64,000 nt of DNA from Chloroflexota bacterium (GTDB lineage: Bacteria; Chloroflexota; UBA11872), in NCBI GenBank assembly GCA_022825895.1, contig JAJDVX010000013.1, positions 62,001 through 126,000 of the forward strand. The letters run 5' to 3'. This document shows, piece after piece, positions 9,130-18,373 of the stretch. Every line of letters starts with the position of its first letter. Positions within the stretch are counted from its first letter, which is position 1. Under the pieces are notes generated by a model that was given only the letters and a program-made list of their open reading frames with translations, had not been told where the DNA came from and searched no databases. The position numbers and the translations under genes were made by a program.

Positions 9130-12126
9130 CTAGTGCTCGAGACGAGGATCGACGCTCGCGCGGAGTTCGCCCTCATAGAGCCTGTACGATACGTCTCCAC
9201 TTTCGGCGACCACGATCCTCAGTATCGGAATGGTGGCCGCCTGGCGATAGCCGTGCCGTAGTCGAAGTGTCAGCGCCCAGACTCCTTCGCTCGGCGGCGA
9301 TCCGGAGGATGCTACCCAGGCAAGTACATCCGCTGCGTCTCCAACGCCTAGGCTGACCGTTCGGGGATCGAACTGAAATACGCGGGTCGTGGCGCCTTTC
9401 CCCGGGGTGATCTGCCCGGCGAACCACTGCACATTGCCTTGCAACGTGTGCCTGTCGGTCTCGACGGTGGTCGGCAGCTGCCAGACCGAATCGTCAAGGG
9501 GCACGACCAGCCAATCCTGGCCCGTCCACTGCGTGGGTGCGTGATCGGCGAACGTGGCGGTGAAGCTGATCACGCCATCGGTTGAATGGACGTGGGACAG
9601 ACTGACCGCAAACTCATCGGGATGGGGACGAAGTTGCAGCGCCGGTGCAATCGCCGTGCTGGCCGCGTATGCGGAGAGTCCATGGCTCTGCCAGATTGCC
9701 CTCGGGCTTCTCCATTCTGACGGTAAGTCTGGAAGACTGGCTCTAAAGAAGCTGGCTGAACCCGCTGGGAGGACTAAAACGTCCGGGATACGCGTGCCAA
9801 GAGGCTCTGTTGGGATTCTCTCCAAGAGGTGAATGCCGGGCCGGTTAGCGTCTCCGAGCAACTTGGCGTGTTCCAACGCCGACGCTATGCGTGCTGCGTC
9901 GATACCGGTCAGGCCGGCTAGCGCTACGGTGGAGGACTCGGGGACAGCCCGGCGAAGGGACTCGAACGACTGTGGTGTGGGCATGGGACTGAGCTGAAGG
10001 AACGTCGCCCGGATGTTGTAGAGCGAGTCGGCGTCGCCACGAACCAGCGGCTCAAAGAAGCGAGGATCTTGCAGCCACTGCAGGGCGCGGTCGGGGAGCG
10101 AGTCAATCCACTCATCTGGTGCATGCAAGTAATCGAAGCCCACACGACGAACGGCCGCTGGCTCGAGGTAGCGGATGGAATCTAGGAACTCGGGACCTGT
10201 TCGAGGGAGGAAATGGTTGAGTCCGGCGAATCCCGACGCGTTGGGCCGGCCCGTGATGGCCGACAATTCGTGTGGATGGGGCGAGAGGATTCGAGCGTTG
10301 ACCGCTGTCTGCCCGCGAATGTAGTGGGCGACCGGCTCGGACACCGAGTGTCTTGACGTGCGGCGTCCCATGCCCGAGAAGTAGCGGTCGGAATCGAACT
10401 CGGGATCGCGTCCTCGAGGGTCAGGCTGGGCATTGGCTATTTCAATCCCGTGGCTTACCTCAAGGCCAAACGTGCGTAGCGCGCCGGCGACGGTCGGCCA
10501 AGTGACGAGAACGACTATGAGTGCGCCAGCGGAGTACCGCCAGCTTGGACGAAAAATCGACAACCGACAGCTAAGGGCGATCAGCAGCGCCAGCAGGGCA
10601 AAATTGCGGGCATGTCCGTCCATCCTGGTTACGTCAAACTGGGATGTCGGGTGCTGTAGGCTAATTGCCGCCACCATAAACACGGTGGCGCCTGCTACCA
10701 GGGCCAGAACGACCCGCTGGCGCCAAGCCAGCAGCAACGCGGTGGCTGCGACCGGGACCACCCCGAGCCCCAGCAGTCCAACGCCGCCCGGCCACGACTC
10801 TAGGGGCGTGCCGAACGGGTGTCGACTACCAGGATCGTCAATCAAGCCGAGCGAAGTTCCGCTCGACATCCCGCTCAGCAGCGCCGTAACCGGCCCGCCG
10901 CCGACTGCCAGCATCAGCGCGGCAAGCGCCGGTCCTGCGAAGATGCACAAGTGTGCCTTCCATCGTCTGGGGCGAACGTCCTGCTGCCCGTGGCCCTCCA
11001 GCGCGCGCGGCCGCGTGTTGCCGTCGCCTCGTGACTGGGAGCAGGAGAACTTTGATGCCGCCATCGGCAGGACGGAGACGATGAGCTCGCGAGCCCAAAA
11101 GGTCAGGCGGCTGGGCCTGCGCACAACCCGACCAGCCTCGAGTGCGCCCCACAGCGCCAGCGTGAGTAGGGCGATCTCTTCGCTTACCAGCCCGGTGAAT
11201 CCGACGAGGGCGGCCAGCGTGATCGCCGACGACGGCGACCATGGGCGTCGCCTGGCCGCGCAACTGAGCACCGTCAGCGCAAGCCCATAGGCCAGAACGA
11301 ATGGAGGTTTCCAGATGTTTGGCGGCGAGGACTCGTAGACGGTCTGCCAGTGGAGCGAAACTTCGGGCCAGTACATGCCGGCCAGCGAGGCGCGAAGGCC
11401 GGCTGCCGGCAAACCGATTGGGACTGGGACTTGCAGGATGTCAGGTGGAGCGATGATGGAACCGACGAGGGTCCAGGCGCCGGGAGTGAACAGCAGCGGA
11501 AGCAGCACGGGGAGGCTGACCCAGCCGCCAATCTGCCGTAGTAGCATCGCCACCGCTAGCGCGAAGCCAGTCCATACGTAGGCGCCCAGCAACTCGGTTG
11601 TGAAGGGCAGTTCGGGCCCGATTGGCGGGGCCAGCAATCCGATCAGCAAATCGGCCCCGTAGTGATAGAGGAGCGACTGACCAGGGTTGAACGAAAAGAC
11701 TGGCGGCCAACCGCCCTCACGAATGTAGGCAGCCAGCCCGAGGTGGTTTTCCGCGTCCGTGATATGCAGCAGCTGTCGGGCCGCCAACATTGCAAAGAAG
11801 ACGACGAGCGCCACGGCGGCGAATCCCAACGCGTTGACGAGCTTGGGCCGGAATGGTCGCCGCGACCGCCATGCCAGGCCAGTTGCGAGAGCCAACAGTG
11901 CCATCCACGACACCAACGCCCCGCCCCGGCCGGGCACCAGGTGCAGAACGAAGTTTGCGATGAGCCCCCACAGCGCTGGGCCAATGAGCATGCCTTGCGC
12001 CAGCGCCACAAGGTCGTCCGATTGCCGCAGCGCCACACGGGCGACGATGTAGCCGACTGCTGCCAGAATCAGAAGCTCAAGCGCCAGCAAGAATAGTCCG
12101 GGAACAACTGCGGGATCCACGGTCAC
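9130..12126 (-). CDS. Large GT-C-like integral membrane protein, paralogue 4
   Basis: A 998-residue protein, ATG at 12126 (MTVDPAVVPGLFLL). Motifs are shared with its three neighbours: TDAENHLGL loop, LYHYGADLL, SPPNIWKPPF, TRMDGHARNFALL, ITGRPNASGF, HAPDEWIDSLPDRALQWL, and TQWTGQDWLVV in the C-terminal domain. A polar, charged insertion of about 40 residues (around 350-390, rich in Arg and Gly) between membrane helices is absent from paralogue 3. The C-terminal soluble part probably faces outside, by analogy with GT-C proteins that carry accessory domains. The gene is the promoter-proximal copy of the minus-strand array and is divergent from the asnB-like gene across a 432-bp gap. Function beyond membrane glycan chemistry cannot be assigned. 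Confidence 0.88.
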   Translation of the reverse strand: MTVDPAVVPGLFLLALELLILAAVGYIVARVALRQSDDLVALAQGMLIGPALWGLIANFVLHLVPGRGGALVSWMALLALATGLAWRSRRPFRPKLVNALGFAAVALVVFFAMLAARQLLHITDAENHLGLAAYIREGGWPPVFSFNPGQSLLYHYGADLLIGLLAPPIGPELPFTTELLGAYVWTGFALAVAMLLRQIGGWVSLPVLLPLLFTPGAWTLVGSIIAPPDILQVPVPIGLPAAGLRASLAGMYWPEVSLHWQTVYESSPPNIWKPPFVLAYGLALTVLSCAARRRPWSPSSAITLAALVGFTGLVSEEIALLTLALWGALEAGRVVRRPSRLTFWARELIVSVLPMAASKFSCSQSRGDGNTRPRALEGHGQQDVRPRRWKAHLCIFAGPALAALMLAVGGGPVTALLSGMSSGTSLGLIDDPGSRHPFGTPLESWPGGVGLLGLGVVPVAATALLLAWRQRVVLALVAGATVFMVAAISLQHPTSQFDVTRMDGHARNFALLALLIALSCRLSIFRPSWRYSAGALIVVLVTWPTVAGALRTFGLEVSHGIEIANAQPDPRGRDPEFDSDRYFSGMGRRTSRHSVSEPVAHYIRGQTAVNARILSPHPHELSAITGRPNASGFAGLNHFLPRTGPEFLDSIRYLEPAAVRRVGFDYLHAPDEWIDSLPDRALQWLQDPRFFEPLVRGDADSLYNIRATFLQLSPMPTPQSFESLRRAVPESSTVALAGLTGIDAARIASALEHAKLLGDANRPGIHLLERIPTEPLGTRIPDVLVLPAGSASFFRASLPDLPSEWRSPRAIWQSHGLSAYAASTAIAPALQLRPHPDEFAVSLSHVHSTDGVISFTATFADHAPTQWTGQDWLVVPLDDSVWQLPTTVETDRHTLQGNVQWFAGQITPGKGATTRVFQFDPRTVSLGVGDAADVLAWVASSGSPPSEGVWALTLRLRHGYRQAATIPILRIVVAESGDVSYRLYEGELRASVDPRLEH

Positions 12127-12558
12127 TGAACTGTCTCGTGCATTCCGGACGTGTTGCGGAAGAACTGCTTCGAAATTGGGCGCATCACCATTCGTGACAT
12201 TCGAAGCGTCACGTCAGCCGGCAAGTGTGAACACCAGGCAACTGGGACCGTCCCGCATGCACGCACCGTGCGGAAGCCACAGTGTGCACGTTTAGCCGAA
12301 AAATCCCGTATGGAGTCACTTTGATTGCCGCGAATCTTCGAAGCGTCACGGTGGCCAATCGGCGCAACTTCCTCCGCCAACTACTCCTGGCGCCTGCAGA
12401 TCGACCGGGGAATCTCCTGGTTTTCTCGACGTAGAGTGACTCGAGTTGGTCTGTGGACCAAGCCAACGAGCGGTAAGTCTCTGCGGCGCATCCTCTGCCA
12501 TAGTATTCCCTGCCACGCATTCAGCCTGCGGACGCGTTCGCGGTGACATTAATCTGAC
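12127..12558. other. Divergent intergenic region with a 14-bp direct repeat
   Basis: No convincing gene. It separates the minus-strand membrane array from the plus-strand glycan trio, so promoters for both should lie here. TTCGAAGCGTCACG occurs twice in the same orientation, at 12200-12213 and 12337-12350. I see no clear -35/-10 pair. Confidence 0.5.
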
Positions 12559-14463
12559 ATGTGCGGAATCGCCGGGATTCTGCGACTTGATGGGCGCCGG
12601 CCCGACGATCGCGCGGCCCTTCGCGCCATGGGCGAGTCGCTGATTCACCGCGGCCCTGACGGGCACGGGTCGCTGATTCGCGGTCCGGTGCGGCTCACCA
12701 TGCGTCGTCTGAGCATTATCGATCTTGAGGGCGGCGATCAGCCTATGTCCAACGAGGCCGATACGGTGCACGTCGTGTTCAACGGCGAGATTTACAACTT
12801 TGTGGAGCTCCGCGAATCCTTGGTGGCTTGTGGGCATCAGTTCCGCACGCGCTCCGATACCGAGACGATCGTCCACGCCTACGAGCAGTGGGGCGATGAC
12901 TTTGTCAGCCACCTCAACGGCATGTTTGCGATTGCGCTCTGGGACGAGGTCCGGGCGCGACTGGTGCTGGCGCGCGACCGAGCCGGGATCAAGCCGCTCT
13001 ACTACGCGCACGCCAACGGCGCCCTTGTCTTTGGCTCTGAACTCAAAGCACTGCTGAAGAGCGGCCTGGTCCCTCGGGAGTTGGACTTTCGGGCCTTGGG
13101 CCAGTACTTGTCGCTCGAATACATCCCCGCCCCAGCCAGCATTATGCGTGGAGTGCGGAAACTCCGGCCCGGGCATGTGTTGACCTCTTCGACGACTGGG
13201 GTCTGTGAGCGGTCATATTGGGATCTATCGCTCGCGCAATCCGAAAGTGATCCGCTACCGGGCGGCGCGGCCGACCACATCCATGCATTTCGCGACGTGC
13301 TGCGACGGGCGGTCAAGCAGGAAATGGTGAGCGACGTGCCCGTTGGTGTGTTGCTGAGCGGTGGCATCGATTCGAGCACCGTGGCGGCCTTAATGACGCA
13401 AGCGACCGACGAGCCCATACGGTCCTTCTCCGTCTCGTTTGCCGAACGGTCATTTGACGAGAGCAGATACGCGCGAATCGTCGCGGCGCATTTGGGTACC
13501 CGGCACCATGAGCTTAGGGTCACGCCAGCTGATCTGATTGAGGCGCTGCCGACAATTACCAGCATTGTCGACGAACCATTCGCCGACCCCTCAATCGTTC
13601 CCACGTACCTGGTCAGTCGGTTTGCACGTGAGCGCGTGAAGGTTGCTCTCGGTGGTGATGGAGGCGATGAGATGCTCGCTGGGTACTCCACCCTGCAGGC
13701 CCATCGACTGGCGCCGTTGTACAGGATGCTGCCCGCACCCTTTCGACGTGCAGTCGTTGAGCGTGCCGCGGCGAAACTCCCGGCCTCGCCGCACTACATG
13801 GCATTCGATTTCCTTCTGCGTCGATTCATCCAGGGTGCCGACGCTCCGTCGTGGCATCAGCACCAGATGTGGACTGGAGCGCTATACGGCGAAAGCAAGG
13901 CTGCCGTTTTGCATCCAGATGTCAGAGGCGCGACGGACGACGGCAAGTTTGAAGCCGCGTTGGCCGAAACGGCCGTAGCCAGCGGTGCGGAGCATCCGCT
14001 GAATCGAATCCTCTACCAGGACTTCAAGCTCTATCTGGAGGGCGATATTCTCGCCAAGACAGACCGCGCGAGTATGGCCACATCGCTCGAAACGCGCGTA
14101 CCGTTTCTCAACCTCGACATGCTGGAGCATCTCGAACGTGTTCCGGTGACCCTGAAGCTTCGTGGCTTGACACGAAAGTACATCTTGCGCAAGGCAGTGA
14201 AGGGTCTGCTGCCAGCGAGTATCATCACTCGGCGCAAGCGGGGCTTCGGCATTCCTGTCGCGGCTTGGCTAAACGAAGACCTCCGCAGCCTGGTCTACGA
14301 ATATCTCAACGAAGCAAGGTTGAAACGAGAAGGAGTTTTCGATCCTGCGGAAGTTGCGACTCTACTTGACCAACACGCACGCCGGACTCGCAACAATGCC
14401 AAGGCAATTTGGACTATTATGATGTTCCAGATGTGGCGCGAACGCTGGCTGGATGACGCATGA
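12559..14463 (+). CDS. asnB: Asparagine synthase-like glutamine-dependent amidotransferase
   Basis: A 634-residue protein starting MCGIAGILRL. Cys2 becomes the N-terminal nucleophile of a class II glutamine amidotransferase domain (about 2-190; RGPDG at 31-35, NGEIYN at 75-80). The C-terminal ATP-pyrophosphatase synthetase domain carries the P-loop-like LSGGIDSS at 266-273. Later blocks (GGDGGDEMLAGY; AKTDRASMATSLETRVPFL) are typical of asparagine synthetase B. Homologues in polysaccharide clusters may amidate sugar acids rather than make asparagine. The context here (methyltransferase overlapping by 4 bp, GT2, GT-C proteins) favours a surface-glycan role, but free asparagine synthesis cannot be excluded. 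It is the first gene of a plus-strand trio. Confidence 0.93.
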   Translation: MCGIAGILRLDGRRPDDRAALRAMGESLIHRGPDGHGSLIRGPVRLTMRRLSIIDLEGGDQPMSNEADTVHVVFNGEIYNFVELRESLVACGHQFRTRSDTETIVHAYEQWGDDFVSHLNGMFAIALWDEVRARLVLARDRAGIKPLYYAHANGALVFGSELKALLKSGLVPRELDFRALGQYLSLEYIPAPASIMRGVRKLRPGHVLTSSTTGVCERSYWDLSLAQSESDPLPGGAADHIHAFRDVLRRAVKQEMVSDVPVGVLLSGGIDSSTVAALMTQATDEPIRSFSVSFAERSFDESRYARIVAAHLGTRHHELRVTPADLIEALPTITSIVDEPFADPSIVPTYLVSRFARERVKVALGGDGGDEMLAGYSTLQAHRLAPLYRMLPAPFRRAVVERAAAKLPASPHYMAFDFLLRRFIQGADAPSWHQHQMWTGALYGESKAAVLHPDVRGATDDGKFEAALAETAVASGAEHPLNRILYQDFKLYLEGDILAKTDRASMATSLETRVPFLNLDMLEHLERVPVTLKLRGLTRKYILRKAVKGLLPASIITRRKRGFGIPVAAWLNEDLRSLVYEYLNEARLKREGVFDPAEVATLLDQHARRTRNNAKAIWTIMMFQMWRERWLDDA

Positions 14464-15227
14464 GCAACAGTGGGCAGCGGCGCAGCGACATTCCAAATGA
14501 GTTGAAGTGTGCACCGTCGGGCCTAGAGACAATGACGAGCGCACTCATGCACGCGTCCAGATATCACTCCTGGATGTTCAGTCAAATTGAGGACTTTGTG
14601 GGCAAGCACGTGCTGGAAGTCGGGGCCGGAAGCGGGAACTTGACGCGGCTACTCCCCGCGAACGCGAAAGTGACGGCACTCGATGAGTCGCCAACGGCGC
14701 TTGAGTTTGCTGCACGCCGGCTCGCAGATCGTGAATTGGATACTGTGATTGCCGACATTGCAGATCCGGTGACCGCGGCACATCTGGCAACACGAGAATT
14801 CGATACGGTTCTGTGTTCAAATGTTCTCGAACACATCGAAGCTGAGCGGGCTGCCGTCGCCAACATGCACGAAGTCCTCAGGCCGACCAATGGCCATCTC
14901 TTGCTGATCGTCCCTGCGCATAACCGGCTCTATGGATCGCTTGATAAGGCGGCTGGGCATTTCCGTCGATACTCGCGGTCCGACCTCTTGACGATGCTGA
15001 TTTCGGCGGGATTTGAGATTCGCAGGGCTAGATATGTGAATGCTCTCGGAGCCATCGCGTGGTATGTGAACGGGTCGATTCTACGTACCAACGATCTCGA
15101 TGCACCATCGGTGAACGCTCAGGCGCGTGCCTTTGACAGAATCGCTGTGCCAATACTTCGCTGGCTGGAATCTGCGATCAGGCCGCCGTTCGGTCAGTCG
15201 TTGATCGTAGTAGGTCGGGCGACATGA
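14460..15227 (+). CDS. SAM-dependent class I methyltransferase
   Basis: A 255-residue protein whose ATG overlaps the asnB stop (ATGA), indicating translational coupling. Motif I VLEVGAGSGNLT lies at 51-62, the acidic residue after strand 2 in ALDES at 73-77, and NVLEHIE at 121-127, the usual Rossmann-fold SAM-binding pattern of the Methyltransf_11/23 type. The region around 160-200 (GHFRRYSRSDL) is common in methyltransferases beside GT2 genes in glycan loci. It probably methylates a sugar or lipid-linked glycan intermediate. The substrate cannot be read from sequence. Confidence 0.88.
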   Translation: MSNSGQRRSDIPNELKCAPSGLETMTSALMHASRYHSWMFSQIEDFVGKHVLEVGAGSGNLTRLLPANAKVTALDESPTALEFAARRLADRELDTVIADIADPVTAAHLATREFDTVLCSNVLEHIEAERAAVANMHEVLRPTNGHLLLIVPAHNRLYGSLDKAAGHFRRYSRSDLLTMLISAGFEIRRARYVNALGAIAWYVNGSILRTNDLDAPSVNAQARAFDRIAVPILRWLESAIRPPFGQSLIVVGRAT

Positions 15228-15251
15228 ACCCTATCGACCGTCGAGAGGCGA

Positions 15252-16121
15252 ATGGCCGTGATTGAGGGTGTTTCGCTTGTGTTGCCGGCTTACAACGAAG
15301 AATCGGCCGTTGGCAATGTTGTGCGTGAGTTCCGCAATGCGCTGGAAGCGACTGGCCTGCCCTTTGAGATTCTTGTCGTTGACGACGGTTCCTCGGACCG
15401 AACGGCGGACGTGGCGTCGGATGCGGGTGCGACAATCGTAAGGTCTCCGCAAAATCTTGGGTACGGAATTGCACTCCGGCGCGGGATCGTAGCCTCGCGA
15501 TACCCCTACGTCTTGATTTGTGATGCAGACGGAACATATCCACCATCGGCTGTTGAAGGTTTAGTCAGACTTGCTGAGCACTTCGACATGGTTGTGGCAG
15601 CTCGTACTGGACGTCAGTTCCGAGGGCGCGGTGTGCGTGCGCTGGCGCGGACGGGCCTGCGAGTGTTTTCCAGTTTTGTCGTTGGCCGTCGCATCCCCGA
15701 TGTAAACTCTGGATTCCGCATATTTCGAAAGGCTGCTTGTGTCGGATACTTTGGCATCCTAAGTCCAGGATTCAGTTTCACAACCGGCTTGACATTGGCG
15801 ATGATTAGCGACGCTCGGGCGGTGGCATTCGTACCTGTCGACTACGCCAAGCGAATCGGTTCGTCTAAGGTTCGTTTCGTGCGCGATACACTACGTATCA
15901 CCCAAGTGCTGATTCAAGCTATGGTTCGCCATAATCCCGTCAAGCTATTTACTGTCCTTACGGCCGCTGTGTGGTTACTGGCGCTGGCTGCCCTCCTCAT
16001 TTGGGCCATATTGGGAATTGGAGAGATTGGCGTTCTGGCAGGCGTGACGTTCTTGATCGGAGTGCAAGTATTCTGTGTTGGCTTGTTGGCGGAAGCGATG
16101 CGTGTGCGTCGTGATGTCTAG
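15252..16121 (+). CDS. Family 2 glycosyltransferase, dolichol-phosphate-mannose-synthase-like, with two C-terminal membrane helices
   Basis: A 289-residue protein. The GT-A fold is shown by LPAYNEE at 11-17, DDGSSD at 44-49 and DADGTYP at 91-97 (nucleotide-sugar and metal binding). The region after SGFRIFRK matches DPM1/GtrB-type polyprenyl-phosphate glycosyltransferases. Two hydrophobic helices at about 226-285 anchor it in the membrane. Such enzymes load a sugar on undecaprenyl phosphate for GT-C transferases, which fits the adjacent GT-C-like genes. It begins 24 bp after the methyltransferase and ends the plus-strand run; the next gene is convergent. Confidence 0.9.
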   Translation: MAVIEGVSLVLPAYNEESAVGNVVREFRNALEATGLPFEILVVDDGSSDRTADVASDAGATIVRSPQNLGYGIALRRGIVASRYPYVLICDADGTYPPSAVEGLVRLAEHFDMVVAARTGRQFRGRGVRALARTGLRVFSSFVVGRRIPDVNSGFRIFRKAACVGYFGILSPGFSFTTGLTLAMISDARAVAFVPVDYAKRIGSSKVRFVRDTLRITQVLIQAMVRHNPVKLFTVLTAAVWLLALAALLIWAILGIGEIGVLAGVTFLIGVQVFCVGLLAEAMRVRRDV

Positions 16122-16133
16122 AGGCGTACCATT

Positions 16134-17030
16134 CTAGGTAAGATGTACCCATAGCTTTGCAACAGGGGCTTCTGCTCCAGCATAAAGTGACGAAACGACT
16201 GCTAGCATGACTAGGATCAGTGCGGTTGTTCCTTGGAACCGTAAGCTAGCTGGGAAGGCATGAGACGCCAAGTAAAGGCTGCTGAGAATAATCGATGCAG
16301 CTGTCAGTGCACCAACAATGAGCGTGAGTAAAGCTACGATCCATGGCGGAGGACCGTTCGCTCTTGCGGATGCAGCGGCTGTTGGGCCCAGGACGGCTTC
16401 TAGCCAGGCGAACGGCTTTGGCAGCCTGGGCTCAAGGTAAAGCTCGAAGCGTAGGTCCTGGTCCGGGAATGTCACAAGATCATCATCGTGCAATTCGCCA
16501 GACGGGTACAAGTCTCCACTGACAAATGCGTAGTGGATACTGGCCTCCGGAGAACTAAGTACTGACTCCATTCGCAGATAAAGCCGATCTCCTCGAGAGA
16601 CATGATCCGGATCAAAGACTACACGTGCCTGCCAGGGAGTTCTCGCACGGTCGAAGATAACGATGCCGGAAGCTAAGACGTCCTTTCTATCGATACCGGC
16701 AATTAGCGAAAATGTAACCTGAATGTGCTCTCCTTCTGGGATCTGTGTACGCATCCAGATGTCAATGCGTGATAGCCTATCGGAGGGAACGGTCAGTGTT
16801 TGGCCCTTGACGCCGCTCAGAGCTTGCGTGAAAGCTGGTATCCTTCCTTTGGAGAAGTCGCCAAGCGGCACATGGACGGGTTGAACGCCAAGAATGACCA
16901 GCCATGCAAGAGCTACAGCCGCTGCGAGTACAAGTGCGATCTGGGCTAGGGGACGGTCAATGTGTCGGCGAATCTGCACGGGATTACCGATTGACGTCCG
17001 GGAGGACAGAATGCACGAAATAGGCTCCAT
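16134..17030 (-). CDS. Membrane protein of unknown function paired with a GT-C-like transferase
   Basis: At most 298 residues. An N-terminal hydrophobic helix (LAQIALVLAAAVALAWLVILG) is followed by a beta-rich extracytoplasmic region of about 150 residues and then two or three hydrophobic segments near the C-terminus. Starting at ATG 17030 would overlap the upstream gene by 47 bp. A GTG at 16979, 4 nt after that gene's TAA at 16984, gives a 281-residue protein starting MQIRRHIDRP and is a credible alternative. I do not recognise a named domain. Proteins with this layout often sit beside GT-C transferases, so a glycan-related role is possible. Confidence 0.7.
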   Translation of the reverse strand: MEPISCILSSRTSIGNPVQIRRHIDRPLAQIALVLAAAVALAWLVILGVQPVHVPLGDFSKGRIPAFTQALSGVKGQTLTVPSDRLSRIDIWMRTQIPEGEHIQVTFSLIAGIDRKDVLASGIVIFDRARTPWQARVVFDPDHVSRGDRLYLRMESVLSSPEASIHYAFVSGDLYPSGELHDDDLVTFPDQDLRFELYLEPRLPKPFAWLEAVLGPTAAASARANGPPPWIVALLTLIVGALTAASIILSSLYLASHAFPASLRFQGTTALILVMLAVVSSLYAGAEAPVAKLWVHLT

Positions 17031-18285
17031 TTGCTGCCAACATAATGGGAATTGTGCCGGCGGCTGCTAAGGACGATTTGGGTACATATCGTGACAGCAC
17101 CGACATCCCGAACATAACTAGAGCGACGAATGCTACAAATGATGGGAATACATATCTGCCATGCAGCGCCACATCCACTGCATAGCTGCTCCAGAAGCTG
17201 ACCATCCATAAACCGAAGTGTAGAAATACCAAGATAAAGAGAATCAGTAACGTGTTGTCGGCACGTTTAAGCCAAAGTGATCTTGCAATTTGGGCAGCCA
17301 GACCGATAGCCGCCGCTATGGTCAGAGCCGCCAAGGATAGGTACGCGGCGCCAGGCAGCTTGAGACGTTGCGTTCCATAACCTGCCCAGAATGTGGCGAA
17401 ATTCTCAACCAACCAATTCGTCTTGGTCGCAAAGTCAATCGGGCTGAGGCCTTGTGCTCTTGGGGGTATTGGAGCGCCGCCTGATGCATCAACGGCGGCC
17501 TGTGTGAAACCGACTCCAAAAGGATCGCCGTAGAGAGTCCAATTTCGGAAATACCACCAGCAAGCAATGGCAGTCGCGATCCCAATGACCGTCACAGTAT
17601 TGTGGATGAGAGCTATGGGCCTTTGATAGAAATGCCAGATAAGCGTGACGACAGTAACTGGAAACAACAGGAAACCTGTATACTTGTGCAATCCGACCAG
17701 TCCTAGCGAGAATCCCAGCAGCAGCGTGTCAGTCGTGGCGAATCTCGAATGATTCGCTCGTATCAGTGCATACGTTGCGATAGTCGAAGCCGCAATAGCT
17801 GGGGCATCGTTTGTGTAATATGTGTGAACCAGGGTGAACATTGGGACGGTTGCCATCACGGTGATGCCCCAGAGTGGCGCGATAGAACGCCTGGGAAATA
17901 GCAGCCGTAACGTAAGATATGCATACCATAGCGTGACTGGGTATAAGGCAACCATAAATAGTCTGGCTATATGCACGTTGAATTCGTAGTCGGCTGATCC
18001 CAGCATCGCGATCACGACAGCTACTGGCACCGCTGTAAGATTGGGTGTGAGCTCGTAGGCGACTTGAGCGCGTACCGGACCACCGGCAAATTGACCGGGT
18101 TCATACGGTGTGAATCGAGGAAGTTCACCCGAGGCGATCATTTGCTCCACAACACCGAAGTGATTTTTCTCGTCGGGTCCTCCACTTCCGGGCACTCGGA
18201 CAAATGACCAAAGGAGTGCGTTCAGTGTTGCGAATAAAAGTAATAACGCGACTATGCGTGTCTGGGTAGTTGCGGTCAACATCAC
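16984..18285 (-). CDS. GT-C-fold membrane glycosyltransferase (GT39/DUF2142-like)
   Basis: A 433-residue multi-helix protein. The first extracytoplasmic loop carries GGPDEKNHFGVVEQMI near residue 38, with the acidic pair plus His typical of GT-C enzymes (PxDExxHF). A second loop has TYYTNDAPAIAAS (the TNDA pattern). About ten hydrophobic helices follow. Such enzymes transfer sugars from polyprenyl-phosphate donors outside the membrane. A matching donor synthase (GT2 at 15252) is encoded next door on the opposite strand. It is probably co-transcribed with the following membrane gene. The exact family (GT39, GT83 or DUF2142) cannot be separated by eye. Confidence 0.8.
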   Translation of the reverse strand: MMLTATTQTRIVALLLLFATLNALLWSFVRVPGSGGPDEKNHFGVVEQMIASGELPRFTPYEPGQFAGGPVRAQVAYELTPNLTAVPVAVVIAMLGSADYEFNVHIARLFMVALYPVTLWYAYLTLRLLFPRRSIAPLWGITVMATVPMFTLVHTYYTNDAPAIAASTIATYALIRANHSRFATTDTLLLGFSLGLVGLHKYTGFLLFPVTVVTLIWHFYQRPIALIHNTVTVIGIATAIACWWYFRNWTLYGDPFGVGFTQAAVDASGGAPIPPRAQGLSPIDFATKTNWLVENFATFWAGYGTQRLKLPGAAYLSLAALTIAAAIGLAAQIARSLWLKRADNTLLILFILVFLHFGLWMVSFWSSYAVDVALHGRYVFPSFVAFVALVMFGMSVLSRYVPKSSLAAAGTIPIMLAANGAYFVHSVLPDVNR

Positions 18286-18373
18286 TCTTTATCGTATGGT
18301 TGAATAGTGGATTGACGAATGGATCAGTGCAATCGGTGGGCTTGACTCGGTTGAACGCTCTGAGTCAGAGGTT

